Notes under the pieces: model-generated
What the model was told of the DNA's origin: nothing
The model's input: only the letters and a program-made list of their open reading frames with translations
Database searches by the model: none
Made by a program: the position numbers and the translations under genes
In this document: one piece after another, positions 8,744 through 18,212 of the stretch
Position numbering within the stretch: position 1 is the first letter of the stretch
Layout: each line of letters begins with the position of its first letter
Source: Marinimicrococcus flavescens
Lineage (GTDB): Bacteria > Pseudomonadota > Alphaproteobacteria > Geminicoccales > Geminicoccaceae
Length of the DNA: 64,000 nt
Assembly (NCBI GenBank): GCA_029211145.1
Contig: JARGEQ010000008.1
Coordinates: 62,001-126,000, forward strand
Direction: 5' to 3'

Positions 8744-9565
8744 CTAGCTGCCGAACGCCATGGCGCGCCGCCGCGCCGGCGCTTCTTCCCCCGCCGTCAG
8801 AAGATTGTGGCGCACCTCGTCCTCGAGGCGCGCGGCGAGCTGCTTGCGGTCACGCACGTCCCATGAGAGCACCGGCTCGCCCAGCCGCAGCTCCACCCGC
8901 ATGCCCGGCAGGCACAGGATGCGCCACAGATGCGGCAGCAAAGTCGCGTCGCCCCACCAGGCGTAGCGCTCCTCGTGGGCATCGCCCGACGCCGCCGCGC
9001 CGCGCTGCCGATAGGCGATCGCCGCCGACTGGACCGCCACCGGGCGGTCGAGCACCCAGGGCTCGAGCACCGAGAGCAGCGAGCTCTTGAAGCGCTGCAC
9101 GGTGCGCCCCGAGCTGCTGGTGCCCTCGGCGAACAGCACGAAGCTCTCGCCGCGACGCATGCGCGCCGCCAGCTCGTTGCGCTGGAGAAGCGCATGGCGG
9201 CGGTCGCGACGGATGAAGAGCGTGCCGCACTGCCGGGCGAGCAGGCCAAGGACGGGCCAGCGGGCGACCTCGGCCTTGGCGATGAAGGTCCCGTCGAGCA
9301 CCGCGCCCAGCGCCAGGATGTCGACATAGCCTGCATGGTTGGCGACGAGCAGCGTGGGTGCAGCGTCGAACGAGCGGCCGGTTACCGCCAGCTCGATGCC
9401 CAGCAGCCGGCAGCAGCCCCGGCACCACAGGCGCCGCAGGAGAATGCTCGCCGACCTGCCGAAGGGCAGCAGGACCAGGCGGAGCGCGACCAGGAGCGCC
9501 GTCATCGCGAGAATGCCGACGGCGCGCACCACCCCGCGCAGGGTAACAGAGCCCGAGGCGCTCAC
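8744..9565 (-). CDS. olsA: 1-acyl-sn-glycerol-3-phosphate acyltransferase family protein (probable OlsA)
   Basis: This 273-residue PlsC-family acyltransferase has an N-terminal hydrophobic anchor (about residues 8-32), the HX4D catalytic motif in NHAGYVD near residue 77 and the FAEGTSS substrate motif near residue 145. The GTG start is chosen because it overlaps the stop of the upstream gene in a GTGA arrangement, which indicates translational coupling. That upstream gene is an OlsB-like N-acyltransferase. OlsB makes lyso-ornithine lipid and OlsA adds the second acyl chain, so ornithine-lipid synthesis is the most likely role. A general AGPAT function in phospholipid synthesis remains possible because OlsA and PlsC share motifs. 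Confidence 0.85.
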   Translation of the reverse strand: MSASGSVTLRGVVRAVGILAMTALLVALRLVLLPFGRSASILLRRLWCRGCCRLLGIELAVTGRSFDAAPTLLVANHAGYVDILALGAVLDGTFIAKAEVARWPVLGLLARQCGTLFIRRDRRHALLQRNELAARMRRGESFVLFAEGTSSSGRTVQRFKSSLLSVLEPWVLDRPVAVQSAAIAYRQRGAAASGDAHEERYAWWGDATLLPHLWRILCLPGMRVELRLGEPVLSWDVRDRKQLAARLEDEVRHNLLTAGEEAPARRRAMAFGS

Positions 9566-10362
9566 GCGAAAGCCGGCTCCCGGGCCGGCTGGACGGCGTA
9601 GTGCCGCCTGTAGCGTGCCTCGATGCGGTCGGTGGGCAGCACGATGCACAGATCGATGGTGTTGAACTGCTCGTCGAGGACCGCGCCCTCGCCGATCATG
9701 GCGCCCAGCCGCAAATAGCCCTTCATGAGCGGCGGTAGCCGGCGGAAGGCGACGCTCGGATCGTAGGCCGCGGCGGCGAACGGCTCGTGCGCGACCCGCC
9801 GGCTGCTGCGCGCACAGGGCCGCAGGCCCAGCGGCGCCAGGTGCCGCTCGTGCAGGTAGCGGACCTGCCGGGCGACCCGCGCCACGTCGCGGCCGGGCAG
9901 GCTGGCGCAGCCGATCATCAGCCCGAAGCGGTGGCGCGCCTGGTACTCGGCGATGCCGCGCCACAAAAGCTGCATGACCGCCCCGCCGCGATAATCGGCA
10001 TGCACACAGGAGCGGCCGAGCTCCAGGACCTCGCCCGCCTCGCTGGAAAGGCCGCCGAGGTCGAACTCGGTTGCCGTGTAGAACCCGCCATGGCGGCGCG
10101 CCACGCTCTCGCGCAGCAGCCGGTAGCAGCCCACGACGGCAGGCGTGCCGCCGGTCGAGCGGCTGCGGTCGACCACGATCAGGTGGCGGGCGATCGCATC
10201 GAACGCGTCGCGGTCGCGCCGCTCGAGCCGGGCGCCGGCATCGGGAACGGCCCCCATCTCCTCGTAGAAGACCTGGTACCGGAGCGCCTGGGCCGCAGCC
10301 AGCTCACGGGCCTCCTGGGCCCAGCGAAGCTCGAGCTCGTTGACCTGCGCGATCAGGGTCAT
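9562..10362 (-). CDS. olsB: GNAT-fold N-acyltransferase, OlsB-like (lyso-ornithine lipid synthesis)
   Basis: This 266-residue protein matches the ornithine-acyl-ACP N-acyltransferase family. It shows LRYQVFYEEMGA near residue 35, a DxxDAxxxHLIVVD segment near 65, a central LELGRSCVHADYRGG core near 135, and a C-terminal LPPLMKGYLRLGA stretch. It would acylate the alpha-amino group of ornithine with a 3-hydroxyacyl chain. The ATG at 10362 is chosen because family similarity starts at MTLIAQVNEL; the open frame further upstream has no family resemblance. It overlaps the olsA-like gene by 4 bp. A divergent oxidoreductase gene starts 140 bp away on the other strand. Confidence 0.82.
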   Translation of the reverse strand: MTLIAQVNELELRWAQEARELAAAQALRYQVFYEEMGAVPDAGARLERRDRDAFDAIARHLIVVDRSRSTGGTPAVVGCYRLLRESVARRHGGFYTATEFDLGGLSSEAGEVLELGRSCVHADYRGGAVMQLLWRGIAEYQARHRFGLMIGCASLPGRDVARVARQVRYLHERHLAPLGLRPCARSSRRVAHEPFAAAAYDPSVAFRRLPPLMKGYLRLGAMIGEGAVLDEQFNTIDLCIVLPTDRIEARYRRHYAVQPAREPAFA

Positions 10363-10501
10363 CGGGTTCTCCGCAAGACGGCCCGCGCCGCATCCGGGCC
10401 CGGTCCGCTTGCTAGAGGGCGTTCTCGGCAGGCTCTCGACAGGATGATGACGTTTCGGCGACGATACCTGCCGGCGGCACGCGATCGTCGGGAGGCGGGG
10501 C

Positions 10502-11674
10502 ATGAACATCGCACTGGAGAAGCTGGGGCGCAGGCTGCGCCTCGGGCTGGTGGGCGGCGGCAGCGGCTTCATCGGCCCGGTGCACCGCACCGCCGCCCGC
10601 CTGGACGACCTTTTCGAGATCAGCGCCGGCGTGCTGTCCTCCGATCCCGCCCGCAGCGTCGCTGCCGGCCGCAGCATCGGCCTCGCCGCCGACCGCGCCT
10701 ATGGCAGTATCGAGGCGATGATCCGGGCCGAGCGGGCGCGCGGCGACGGTATCGACGCAGTGGCGGTGATGACGCCCAACGCCCGGCATTTCCCCGAGGC
10801 CATGATGGCGCTGGAAGCCGGCCTCGACGTGATCTGCGACAAGCCGCTGGCAACCTCTCTCGACGACGCTTTGAGGCTGGTCCGCAAGGTCGAGGAGAGC
10901 GGCCTGGTCTTCTGCCTGACCTACAATTACAGCGCCTACCCGATGGTCCGGCAGGCCCGCGCCATGGTGGCCTCGGGCGAGATCGGCGAGGTGCGCCAGA
11001 TCCAGCTCGTCTATGTGCAGGGCCACAACGCCACGCTCGTGGAAGCCGGTGCCAAGGCAAACGACTGGCGCTTCGATCCGGCGCGCTGCGGCCCCTCGCT
11101 GGTGCTGGGCGACATCGGCACCCACGCGCACCATCTGGGCGCCTTCGTCAGCGGCCGGGAGGTCGAGGCGGTCATGGCGGAGCTGTGGGCCAGCGTGCCG
11201 GGCCGGCAGGCGGACGACAGCGCCTGCCTGCTGATGCGCTGGTCGGGCGGGGCGCGCGGCGCGATGTGGGTGACCAACGCCGCGGCGGGCGGCGAGCATG
11301 GCCTGGCCTTCCGCCTGTTCGGCGAGAAGGGCGGCCTCGAATGGCACCAGGAACGGCCCAACGAGCTGCGCCACCGCCGCCTGGGCGGTTTCGAGCAGAT
11401 CCTCACGCGCCGCCTGCACGGCGCCCTGGCTCCCGCCGCCGAGCGCGCCGCCAGGGTCGAGATCGGCCATCCCGAGGGCTATCAGGAGGCCTTCGCCACC
11501 CTCTACCGCGATGCCGCCGAGGCGATGATCGCACGGCGCACCGGCGAGCCCGGCGACCCGGTGGCACTGGACTTCCCGACCGCCGCCGACGGCGCGCGCG
11601 GGCTGGCGCTGGTCGAGGCCGCGCTGGAAAGCAGCCGCACCGGCGGCTGGGCCGATGCCCGCCTCCAACCCTGA
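10502..11674 (+). CDS. Gfo/Idh/MocA family oxidoreductase
   Basis: This 390-residue protein has an N-terminal Rossmann fold with the nucleotide-binding motif LGLVGGGSGFIGPVH (residues 14-28) and the family EKP-like motif as CDKPLATSLDDA (about 116-127). A C-terminal alpha/beta domain contains GDIGTHAHHL near residue 203, where the catalytic aspartate and histidine of the family lie. Members are NAD(P)-dependent sugar or inositol dehydrogenases; nothing nearby fixes the substrate. GGAGGCGGGG lies directly upstream of the ATG. It starts divergently from olsB, and the trehalose genes follow after about 145 bp. Confidence 0.88.
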   Translation: MNIALEKLGRRLRLGLVGGGSGFIGPVHRTAARLDDLFEISAGVLSSDPARSVAAGRSIGLAADRAYGSIEAMIRAERARGDGIDAVAVMTPNARHFPEAMMALEAGLDVICDKPLATSLDDALRLVRKVEESGLVFCLTYNYSAYPMVRQARAMVASGEIGEVRQIQLVYVQGHNATLVEAGAKANDWRFDPARCGPSLVLGDIGTHAHHLGAFVSGREVEAVMAELWASVPGRQADDSACLLMRWSGGARGAMWVTNAAAGGEHGLAFRLFGEKGGLEWHQERPNELRHRRLGGFEQILTRRLHGALAPAAERAARVEIGHPEGYQEAFATLYRDAAEAMIARRTGEPGDPVALDFPTAADGARGLALVEAALESSRTGGWADARLQP

Positions 11675-11818
11675 CGGAACCCCCCGCCTGCGGCGCCCGT
11701 TGTCCTCGGTGCGGGAGGGCCGAGCGGGCGCCGTCCCGAACGCGAGCGGGGGCCCTTACATGCCATGGACGGCGCCAGATCGTCCCTTCCATTCCCGGGT
11801 GCCGGGGGTGATATCCTC

Positions 11819-13666
11819 ATGAGGCGGCGCGCCGACGCGACATCCTTCGGCGCGCTGCCCGGCGAGGGCGGCGTGCATTTCGGGCTGTGGGCGCCCGATG
11901 TCGAGACGGTGGCGCTCGAGCTTGTCGATCCGCGCTCGGGCGAGCCTCTCTCGGCAACGCCCATGACCCCCGCAGGCGATGGTTGGCACGAACATTCGAG
12001 CGCCGAGGCCGCCGCCGGCAGCCTCTACCGCTTCCGCCTCCCCGACGGCACCGCGGTGCCCGATCCCGCCTCCCGCTTCCAGCCCCGCGGCGTGCACGGG
12101 CCCAGCGAGGTGATCGACCCGCAGGCCTGGCAGTGGCGCCATCCCGGATGGCGCGGCCGCCCCTGGCACGAGGCGGTGATCTACGAGCTCCATGTGGGCA
12201 CCTTCACGCCGGAAGGCACCTTCGCCGCCGCCCGCGCGCGGCTGCCCTTCCTGGCCGAGCTCGGGGTGACGGCGATCGAGCTGATGCCGGTGGGCGCCTT
12301 CCCGGGCGAGCGCGGCTGGGGCTATGACGGGGTGCTGCCCTACGCGCCGCACCACGCCTATGGCCGTCCCGAGGATCTCAAGGCACTGGTCGATGCGGCC
12401 CACGAGGCGGGCCTGATGGTCCTGCTCGACGTGATCTACAATCACTTCGGACCGGACGGGAACTATCTCTCCCTCTATGCCGGCCGCTTCTTCCGCGACG
12501 ACCGCCCGACGCCCTGGGGCCCGGCCATCGACTACCGCCAGCGCCCCGTCCGCGACTTCGCCATCGACAACGCGCTCTACTGGCTGGAGGAATACCGTTT
12601 CGACGGGCTGCGCCTCGACGCCGTGCACGCCATCACCGACGAGGACGAGCCGCACCTCCTGGAGGAGCTCGCGAGCACGGTGCGCGAGCGGCTGGGGGAA
12701 GACCGGCACGTCCACCTGGTGCTGGAGAACGAGCACAACGAGGCGCGCCGCCTGGTGCGCGACCGCGCCGGTCGTGCGCCGCACTACGATGCGCAGTGGA
12801 ACGACGACTGGCACCACTGCGTGCACGTCTTGCTGACGGGCGAGCAGGAAGGCTATTACGGGGCGTTCGGCCAGCCGGCCAAGCGGCTGGCGCGGGCGCT
12901 CGCCGAGGGCTTCGTCTATCAGGGCGAGCCGTTCGCCCCGCGGGATGGCGAGCCGCGCGGCGAGCCCAGCGCCGAGCTGCCGCCGCTGGCCTTCGTGCCG
13001 TTCCTCCAAAATCACGACCAGATCGGCAACCGCGCCCTGGGCGAGCGGCTGGCCTCGCTGGCGCCCGCCCACAATGTCCGGGTCGCGCTGGCGATGCTGC
13101 TGCTGGTGCCCTCGGTGCCGATGCTCTTCATGGGCGAGGAATGGGGCAGCCGGCGGCCGTTCCTGTTCTTCACCGGCTTTGAGGGCGAGCTCGCCGACAT
13201 GGTGCGCGAGGGACGGCGCCGGGAGTTCTCCCAGTTCTCCGCCTTCAGCGACCCCGGGCAGCGCGAGCGGATCCCCGACCCCAACGCCCTCGGGACCTTC
13301 CGCGCCTCCACCCTCGACTGGAGCGAGCACGAGGGCGACGAGGAGGCGGAGACCCTGGCGATGGTGCGCCGGCTGCTGGAGCTGCGCCGCGAGGAGCTGA
13401 TGCCCCGCCTCGAGGGCATCACCGGCGACTGCGGCTGGGCGCGGGCGCTGCAGCGGCAGGCGGTGGCGGCGACGTGGCGGCTGGGCGACGGCAGCCGCCT
13501 CTCGCTGCTCGTCAATCTCGGCCCCGAGCCGCTCGAGAAAGTGGTCTGTCCCATGGGCGACTGCCTCTTCGAGCTGCCCTCAGGAACCCACGAGGTCATC
13601 CAGGGCGGGCGCATGGAAGGCTGGTCGATCGCCTGGTTCCTCGACGACGGGAGCGGTCGCACGTGA
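11819..13666 (+). CDS. treZ: Malto-oligosyltrehalose trehalohydrolase
   Basis: This GH13 enzyme releases trehalose from maltooligosyl-trehalose, the second step of the TreY-TreZ route from glycogen or maltodextrin. It has an N-terminal CBM48-like domain (FGLWAPDVETVALEL) and a catalytic barrel with DVIYNHFGPDGNY, FDGLRLDAVHAI (nucleophile Asp), VLENEHNEA (acid Glu) and LQNHDQIGNR. The ATG at 11819 (615 residues) has GGGGGTGAT about 8 bp upstream. An in-frame ATG at 11765 would add 18 residues but has no ribosome-binding site. The stop overlaps the treY start as GTGA. Confidence 0.93.
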   Translation: MRRRADATSFGALPGEGGVHFGLWAPDVETVALELVDPRSGEPLSATPMTPAGDGWHEHSSAEAAAGSLYRFRLPDGTAVPDPASRFQPRGVHGPSEVIDPQAWQWRHPGWRGRPWHEAVIYELHVGTFTPEGTFAAARARLPFLAELGVTAIELMPVGAFPGERGWGYDGVLPYAPHHAYGRPEDLKALVDAAHEAGLMVLLDVIYNHFGPDGNYLSLYAGRFFRDDRPTPWGPAIDYRQRPVRDFAIDNALYWLEEYRFDGLRLDAVHAITDEDEPHLLEELASTVRERLGEDRHVHLVLENEHNEARRLVRDRAGRAPHYDAQWNDDWHHCVHVLLTGEQEGYYGAFGQPAKRLARALAEGFVYQGEPFAPRDGEPRGEPSAELPPLAFVPFLQNHDQIGNRALGERLASLAPAHNVRVALAMLLLVPSVPMLFMGEEWGSRRPFLFFTGFEGELADMVREGRRREFSQFSAFSDPGQRERIPDPNALGTFRASTLDWSEHEGDEEAETLAMVRRLLELRREELMPRLEGITGDCGWARALQRQAVAATWRLGDGSRLSLLVNLGPEPLEKVVCPMGDCLFELPSGTHEVIQGGRMEGWSIAWFLDDGSGRT

Positions 13667-16275
13667 GCCCGACCCCGCGCGCCACCTACCGCCTGCAGTT
13701 CAGGGAGGGCATGGACTTCCGCAAGGCGGCCGGGCTGGTGCCCTACCTGGCCGAGCTGGGCATCAGCCACCTCTACGCCTCGCCCATCACCACCGCCCGC
13801 AACGGCTCGACCCACGGCTACGACGCCGCCGATCTCACCGAGCTCGACCCCGCGCTGGGCGGCGAGGAGGAGTTCCTCGTCCTCTCCGACCGGCTGCGCG
13901 AGCACGGGATCGGGCTGCTGCTCGACTTCGTCCCCAACCACATGGGCATAGCGCCCGAGAACCGCTGGTGGTGGAGCGTGCTCGCACAAGGGCCGCAAAG
14001 TCCCTTTGCCGGCCATTTCGACATCGACTGGCAGCGCTATCCGGGACCGCGCGGCGGCCGGGTCCTTCTGCCGGTGCTGGGCGAGCCCTATGGCTCGATC
14101 CTCGAGAAGGGCGAGCTGCGGCTGCACCTCGCGGAACACAGCGGCACGGTCGAGCTTCGCTACCACGAGCAGCGTTTTCCCATCGCCACGGCCACGCTCG
14201 AGAAAATCGACCCAGCCCTGCCCGCGCTCCTCGAGCGGGGGGCGGCCGAGGAGGTGCAGCGTGCCCTGGACGACGCCTCGGCGCCGGGCCGGCTGCACCC
14301 GATCCTCGAGCTCCAGCACTACCGCCTCGCCCACTGGCGCATGGCGGGCTACGCGCTGAACTACCGCCGCTTCTTCGACATCAACGAGCTGATCGGACTG
14401 CGGATCGAGGACCCCGCCGTCTTCGAGGCCTGCCATCCGCTGGTCCTGCGGCTGATCCGCGAGGGCCGCCTGGACGGGCTCAGGCTCGACCATGTCGACG
14501 GGCTGGGCGATCCCGGCGAGTATCTTGAGCGCCTGCAGGCGGCGTGCCGCGAGGCTGCAGGCACGGACCAGCCCTTCTGGCTCCTGGTCGAGAAGATCCT
14601 CGAGCCGGGCGAGGAGCTGCCCGCCTCGTGGCCGGTCGCCGGGACGACCGGCTACGACTATCTCAACGAGGCGCTGGGCGTCTTTCTCGATTCGGGCGGC
14701 CTCGCCCGGCTGGCGGCTGCCTGCCGTGTCTTCACCGGCGTCGAGGCGGGCTTCGAGGAGATCGTGGCCAATGCCAAGCGGCTGGTGCTGGAGCGGCTGT
14801 TCGCGGGCGAGCTGGAAGCGCTGACGCGTCGCGCCGCCGAGCTTCTGGCCGATGACAAGGTCGGCCGGGACCTGCCGTCTCCCTTGCTCCGCCACGCGCT
14901 GACGGATCTGCTCGTGGCCTTCCCCGTCTACCGTACCTACGTGGATGCGCGGGGCGCCTCGGACGCCGACAAGGCGTTGCTCGCCTCTGTCGCCGAGACC
15001 GCCCGCGCGGCGACGAGCCTCGAGGATGCCACTGCCATCGACGTGCTCGCGCGCCTGCTCGAGGGGCACCAGCCGGAGCATCGGCGCCTCGCCATCCGCT
15101 TCCAGCAGCTCAGCGGCCCCTTGATGGCCAAGGCGCTGGAGGACACCGCGTTCTATCGCTGGCACCGGCTCGCGGCCGCCAGCGAGGTCGGCGGCGCACC
15201 GGCCCACCCGTCGATCGACACGGCCGCCTTCCACGCGGCCAATGCGCGGCGCCAGGCCCATGCGCCGCTGGGTCTGCTGGCGAGCGCCACCCACGATACC
15301 AAGCGCGGCGAGGACGTGCGCGCCCGGCTGGCGGTGTTGAGCGAGGCAGTGGATCTGTGGACCGGCACGGCGATGCGCTGGGCCGAGCGCAACGCGCCGC
15401 TGCGCGCCAGCCTGCCGGACGGCGCCGCACCCGAGCGCAACGCCGAATATCTCTTCTATCAGTCGCTGGTCGGCATCTGGCCGCTGGATTCTGCAGATCC
15501 CGCCGATCTTGCCGGCCGGCTGGCCGCCTATATGCGCAAGGCGCTTCGCGAAGCCAAGCAGCGCACCTCGTGGACCGCCCCCTGCGAGGCCTACGAGACG
15601 GCCGTCGAGGGCTTCGTGCGAGCGGCACTCGATCCCGCACGCAGCGGCCCGTTTCTGGACGAGGTCGACACCTTCGTCCGGCGCATCGCGCCCGCCGCCG
15701 CCGTCAACAGCCTTGCCCAGACCCTTCTCAAGCTCACCGTGCCCGGCGTGCCCGACATCTACCAGGGTACCGAGTGTTGGGACCTCAGCCTCGTCGATCC
15801 GGACAATCGCCGGCCCGTCGACTTCGCGGCGCGTGCCGCGGTGCTCCGGGCGAAGGAGCCTCTCACGGACAGCCTCCCGCGGTGGCACGACGGGAGGCTC
15901 AAGCTGGGACTGATTGCAAAGGTCCTGGCGTGGCGGCGGCAGTGGCCGGCGGTGCTGAGTGGAGGTTCCTACCTGCCGCTGGCTGTCGAGGGTCCGCACG
16001 CGGCGCATCTGCTGGCGTTCGCCCGCAGCGACACGGAAGGCCCCGCGGCGATCGTGGTCGTGCCGCGGCTGGCGTTCGGGCTGCTGGGCGACGAGCAGCG
16101 GCCGCAGCCTCCCGCCTCGGTCTGGCAGGGTACCCGGCTGGTGCTGCCGGCCGAGCTCGCCGGGCATGAAGGCTGGCACGACATCCTCACCGGCCGCCGG
16201 CACGGGGCCGGCGATCTGGCGGCGGACCAGCTATTGGGCTCGTTCCCAGTGGCCTTTTTGGCCAGCACGTCATGA
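13663..16275 (+). CDS. treY: Malto-oligosyltrehalose synthase
   Basis: This 870-residue GH13 intramolecular transglucosylase turns the reducing-end alpha-1,4 linkage of a maltodextrin into alpha,alpha-1,1. It begins PRATYRLQFREGM, typical of TreY, followed by HGYDAADLTELDP, LLLDFVPNHMG, LDGLRLDHVDGLGDP (nucleophile region), LVEKILEPGEELP, ATHDTKRGEDVR and LTVPGVPDIYQGTE. The GTG at 13663 overlaps the treZ stop, so the pair is translationally coupled. No treX/glgX debranching enzyme or glycogen gene is in the window, so the maltodextrin source must be encoded elsewhere. Confidence 0.95.
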   Translation: MSPTPRATYRLQFREGMDFRKAAGLVPYLAELGISHLYASPITTARNGSTHGYDAADLTELDPALGGEEEFLVLSDRLREHGIGLLLDFVPNHMGIAPENRWWWSVLAQGPQSPFAGHFDIDWQRYPGPRGGRVLLPVLGEPYGSILEKGELRLHLAEHSGTVELRYHEQRFPIATATLEKIDPALPALLERGAAEEVQRALDDASAPGRLHPILELQHYRLAHWRMAGYALNYRRFFDINELIGLRIEDPAVFEACHPLVLRLIREGRLDGLRLDHVDGLGDPGEYLERLQAACREAAGTDQPFWLLVEKILEPGEELPASWPVAGTTGYDYLNEALGVFLDSGGLARLAAACRVFTGVEAGFEEIVANAKRLVLERLFAGELEALTRRAAELLADDKVGRDLPSPLLRHALTDLLVAFPVYRTYVDARGASDADKALLASVAETARAATSLEDATAIDVLARLLEGHQPEHRRLAIRFQQLSGPLMAKALEDTAFYRWHRLAAASEVGGAPAHPSIDTAAFHAANARRQAHAPLGLLASATHDTKRGEDVRARLAVLSEAVDLWTGTAMRWAERNAPLRASLPDGAAPERNAEYLFYQSLVGIWPLDSADPADLAGRLAAYMRKALREAKQRTSWTAPCEAYETAVEGFVRAALDPARSGPFLDEVDTFVRRIAPAAAVNSLAQTLLKLTVPGVPDIYQGTECWDLSLVDPDNRRPVDFAARAAVLRAKEPLTDSLPRWHDGRLKLGLIAKVLAWRRQWPAVLSGGSYLPLAVEGPHAAHLLAFARSDTEGPAAIVVVPRLAFGLLGDEQRPQPPASVWQGTRLVLPAELAGHEGWHDILTGRRHGAGDLAADQLLGSFPVAFLASTS

Positions 16276-16328
16276 CCGCCGGTCCGGCGGGAGGTCCTTA
16301 ACCGGCAACGACAGGGAGAGGCGGGACG

Positions 16329-16874
16329 ATGACCCGACGCCATGCGCTAACGGCCCTGGAGCGGGGTCTCGGACTCCGCACGGAGCTGACGATCCGCCGG
16401 GCCCGCCCGGTCGACGCTCCGGCGCTCGCCCAGGTGCAGGTCGACAGCTGGCGCGAGACCTACGCCAAACTGATTCCCGCACCCTATCTCGAGGGCCTCT
16501 CCTACACCGCCCACGAGCGCCAGTGGCGACGCACGCTCGAGCGTGGCGGCTCGGCTTTCCTGGCGGTGTGGGGCAAGCAGATCGTGGGGCTCGCCAGCGG
16601 CGGCGCCTGCCGGTCGTTCAGCGGCTTTTCCGGCGAGCTGCACGTGCTCTACGTGCTGCGCCAGTTCCAGCGCTGCGGAATCGGCCGGGCGCTGCTCGAC
16701 GCGATCCACTACGAGCTGGCCCGCAGCGGCCACGGCGACATGCTGATCTGGGTGCTGGCCGAGAATCCGGCCCGCGGCTTCTACGAGAAGCTCGGCGGCC
16801 GGCTGGTCGGCGAGGCGACCTGCGTGGTGGGCGGTGCCCATCTGCACGAGGTCGCCTACGCCTGGAACGGCTAG
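16329..16874 (+). CDS. GNAT family N-acetyltransferase
   Basis: This 181-residue single-domain GNAT begins with the usual RRARPVDAPALAQVQ first strand and helix. The acetyl-CoA-binding motif A reads QFQRCGIGRALLDAI near residue 115, and a late PARGFYEKLGGRLVGE segment near 147 matches motif B. GAGAGGCGGG lies upstream of the ATG. It starts 53 bp after treY, but nothing ties it to trehalose metabolism. The acceptor substrate is unknown. Confidence 0.85.
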   Translation: MTRRHALTALERGLGLRTELTIRRARPVDAPALAQVQVDSWRETYAKLIPAPYLEGLSYTAHERQWRRTLERGGSAFLAVWGKQIVGLASGGACRSFSGFSGELHVLYVLRQFQRCGIGRALLDAIHYELARSGHGDMLIWVLAENPARGFYEKLGGRLVGEATCVVGGAHLHEVAYAWNG

Positions 16875-16902
16875 AGGGCGGCGGCCGGCGCCGCCCGCAA
16901 GG

Positions 16903-17748
16903 TCAGTCCTGGACCATCTTCTGGGTCTGCTCGCCGAGGCCGGCGATGCCCAGGCGCACCGTCTGGCCGGCCTTGAGGAACACGGGGTTCGGCTTGATGC
17001 CGGAGCCCACGCCCGGGGGTGTGCCCGTCGAGATCACGTCGCCCGGATGGAGCGTGAAGAACTGCGAGAGATAGCTCACGAGGAACGGCACGTTATAGAC
17101 CATGGTCTTGGTGGTGCCGTCCTGGTAGCGCTTGCCGTCGACCTCGAGCCACATGTGGAGATCCTGCGGGTCGGCGACCTCGTCCTTCGTCACCAGCCAC
17201 GGACCCACCGGGCCGAACGTGTCGCAGCTCTTGCCCTTGGTCCAGGTGCCGCTGCGCTGGAGCTGGTACTCGCGCTCCGAGACGTCGTTGATCACGCAGT
17301 AGCCGGCGACGTGGTCGAGCGCGTCCTTGTCGTCGACATATTTGGCGGTCTTGCCGATGACCACGCCGAGCTCGACCTCCCAGTCGGTCTTCTCGGAGCC
17401 GCGCGGGATGCGGACGTCGTCGTTGGGGCCGCAGATGGCGCTGGTGGCCTTGAGGAACACCACCGGCTCGGGCGGCACGTCCATGCCGCTCTCGGCGGCG
17501 TGGTCGGAGTAGTTGAGCCCGATGCAGATGAACTTGCCGATCCGGCCGACGCAGGGCCCGAGACGCGGCGAGCCGTCCACCACCGGCAGCGACGCCGGGT
17601 CGACCTTCGCGAGGCTGGCCAGCCCCTCGGGCGTGATGGTGCTGCCGTCGATGTCGCCGACGACCCCCGACAGGTCCCTGAGCTTGCCGTCGGCGTCGAG
17701 CATGCCGGGCTTCTCGTTCCCGACGTCACCAAAGCGCAGTAGCTTCAT
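16903..17748 (-). CDS. Fumarylacetoacetate hydrolase (FAH) family protein
   Basis: This 281-residue protein has the FAH-family core: ICIGLNYSDHAAE near residue 75, metal-binding acidic residues in DWEVELGVVIGK near 122, and STGTPPGVGSG near 243. The length and N-terminal MKLLRFG fit the FAHD1/ureidoglycolate lyase/2,4-diketo-3-deoxy-fuconate hydrolase subgroup, which cleaves or decarboxylates 2-oxo acids and diketo sugar acids. Substrate cannot be assigned from this context. The ATG at 17748 is chosen because family similarity starts there. It is convergent with the GNAT gene, whose stop is 28 bp away. Confidence 0.88.
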   Translation of the reverse strand: MKLLRFGDVGNEKPGMLDADGKLRDLSGVVGDIDGSTITPEGLASLAKVDPASLPVVDGSPRLGPCVGRIGKFICIGLNYSDHAAESGMDVPPEPVVFLKATSAICGPNDDVRIPRGSEKTDWEVELGVVIGKTAKYVDDKDALDHVAGYCVINDVSEREYQLQRSGTWTKGKSCDTFGPVGPWLVTKDEVADPQDLHMWLEVDGKRYQDGTTKTMVYNVPFLVSYLSQFFTLHPGDVISTGTPPGVGSGIKPNPVFLKAGQTVRLGIAGLGEQTQKMVQD

Positions 17749-17885
17749 GCCCTTGATCCTCCCCTTGAAGCGAGCGGCGGGCAGGTGAGCACATGGACAC
17801 CCCAGCGACAAGTGCGGGACGCGCGGGGCTAGCCTCCGCCGGGGATGGCCCGCGGCAAGAGCGCGGCCAGCCGAGAAGCCCGTCG

Positions 17886-18212
17886 ATGCGGGCACGACTG
17901 CTGCTTTCGGGCCTGCTGGTGGCGGCATGGCCCGGGCCCGCCGGGGCCGCCGATCCGCTGCTCCTCGAGCAGGCGCTCGAGGCCGGCACACCGGGCACCT
18001 CCCACCTGCTGCTCGACCGCGAGCGCATCTCCTCCGTCCGGGTGGAGAAGGAGAGCGGCTTCGAGCATCGCCTGGCCATCACCTTCGCGGACGAGGGCAA
18101 GCCGCGCTTCACGATCCGCTGCATCGACCCCGCGACCACCCGGGCCCTGCTCGACGCGCTGCGGCCCGGCGGTCCCGGGGTCTTCCAGGCCACCGGCCGC
18201 TGCAGGTTCTGA
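17886..18212 (+). CDS. Small secreted protein of unknown function
   Basis: The gene encodes 108 residues beginning with a Sec signal peptide: two arginines, a hydrophobic core (LLLSGLLVAAW) and an AGA-AD cleavage site near residue 22. The mature part has two cysteines (near residues 79 and 106) that could form a disulfide. I do not recognise a family. The ATG at 17886 is preferred because the signal peptide begins there; an in-frame ATG at 17793 would bury the signal behind 31 polar residues. It is divergent from the FAH-family gene and is followed by a weak hairpin. Confidence 0.6.
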   Translation: MRARLLLSGLLVAAWPGPAGAADPLLLEQALEAGTPGTSHLLLDRERISSVRVEKESGFEHRLAITFADEGKPRFTIRCIDPATTRALLDALRPGGPGVFQATGRCRF

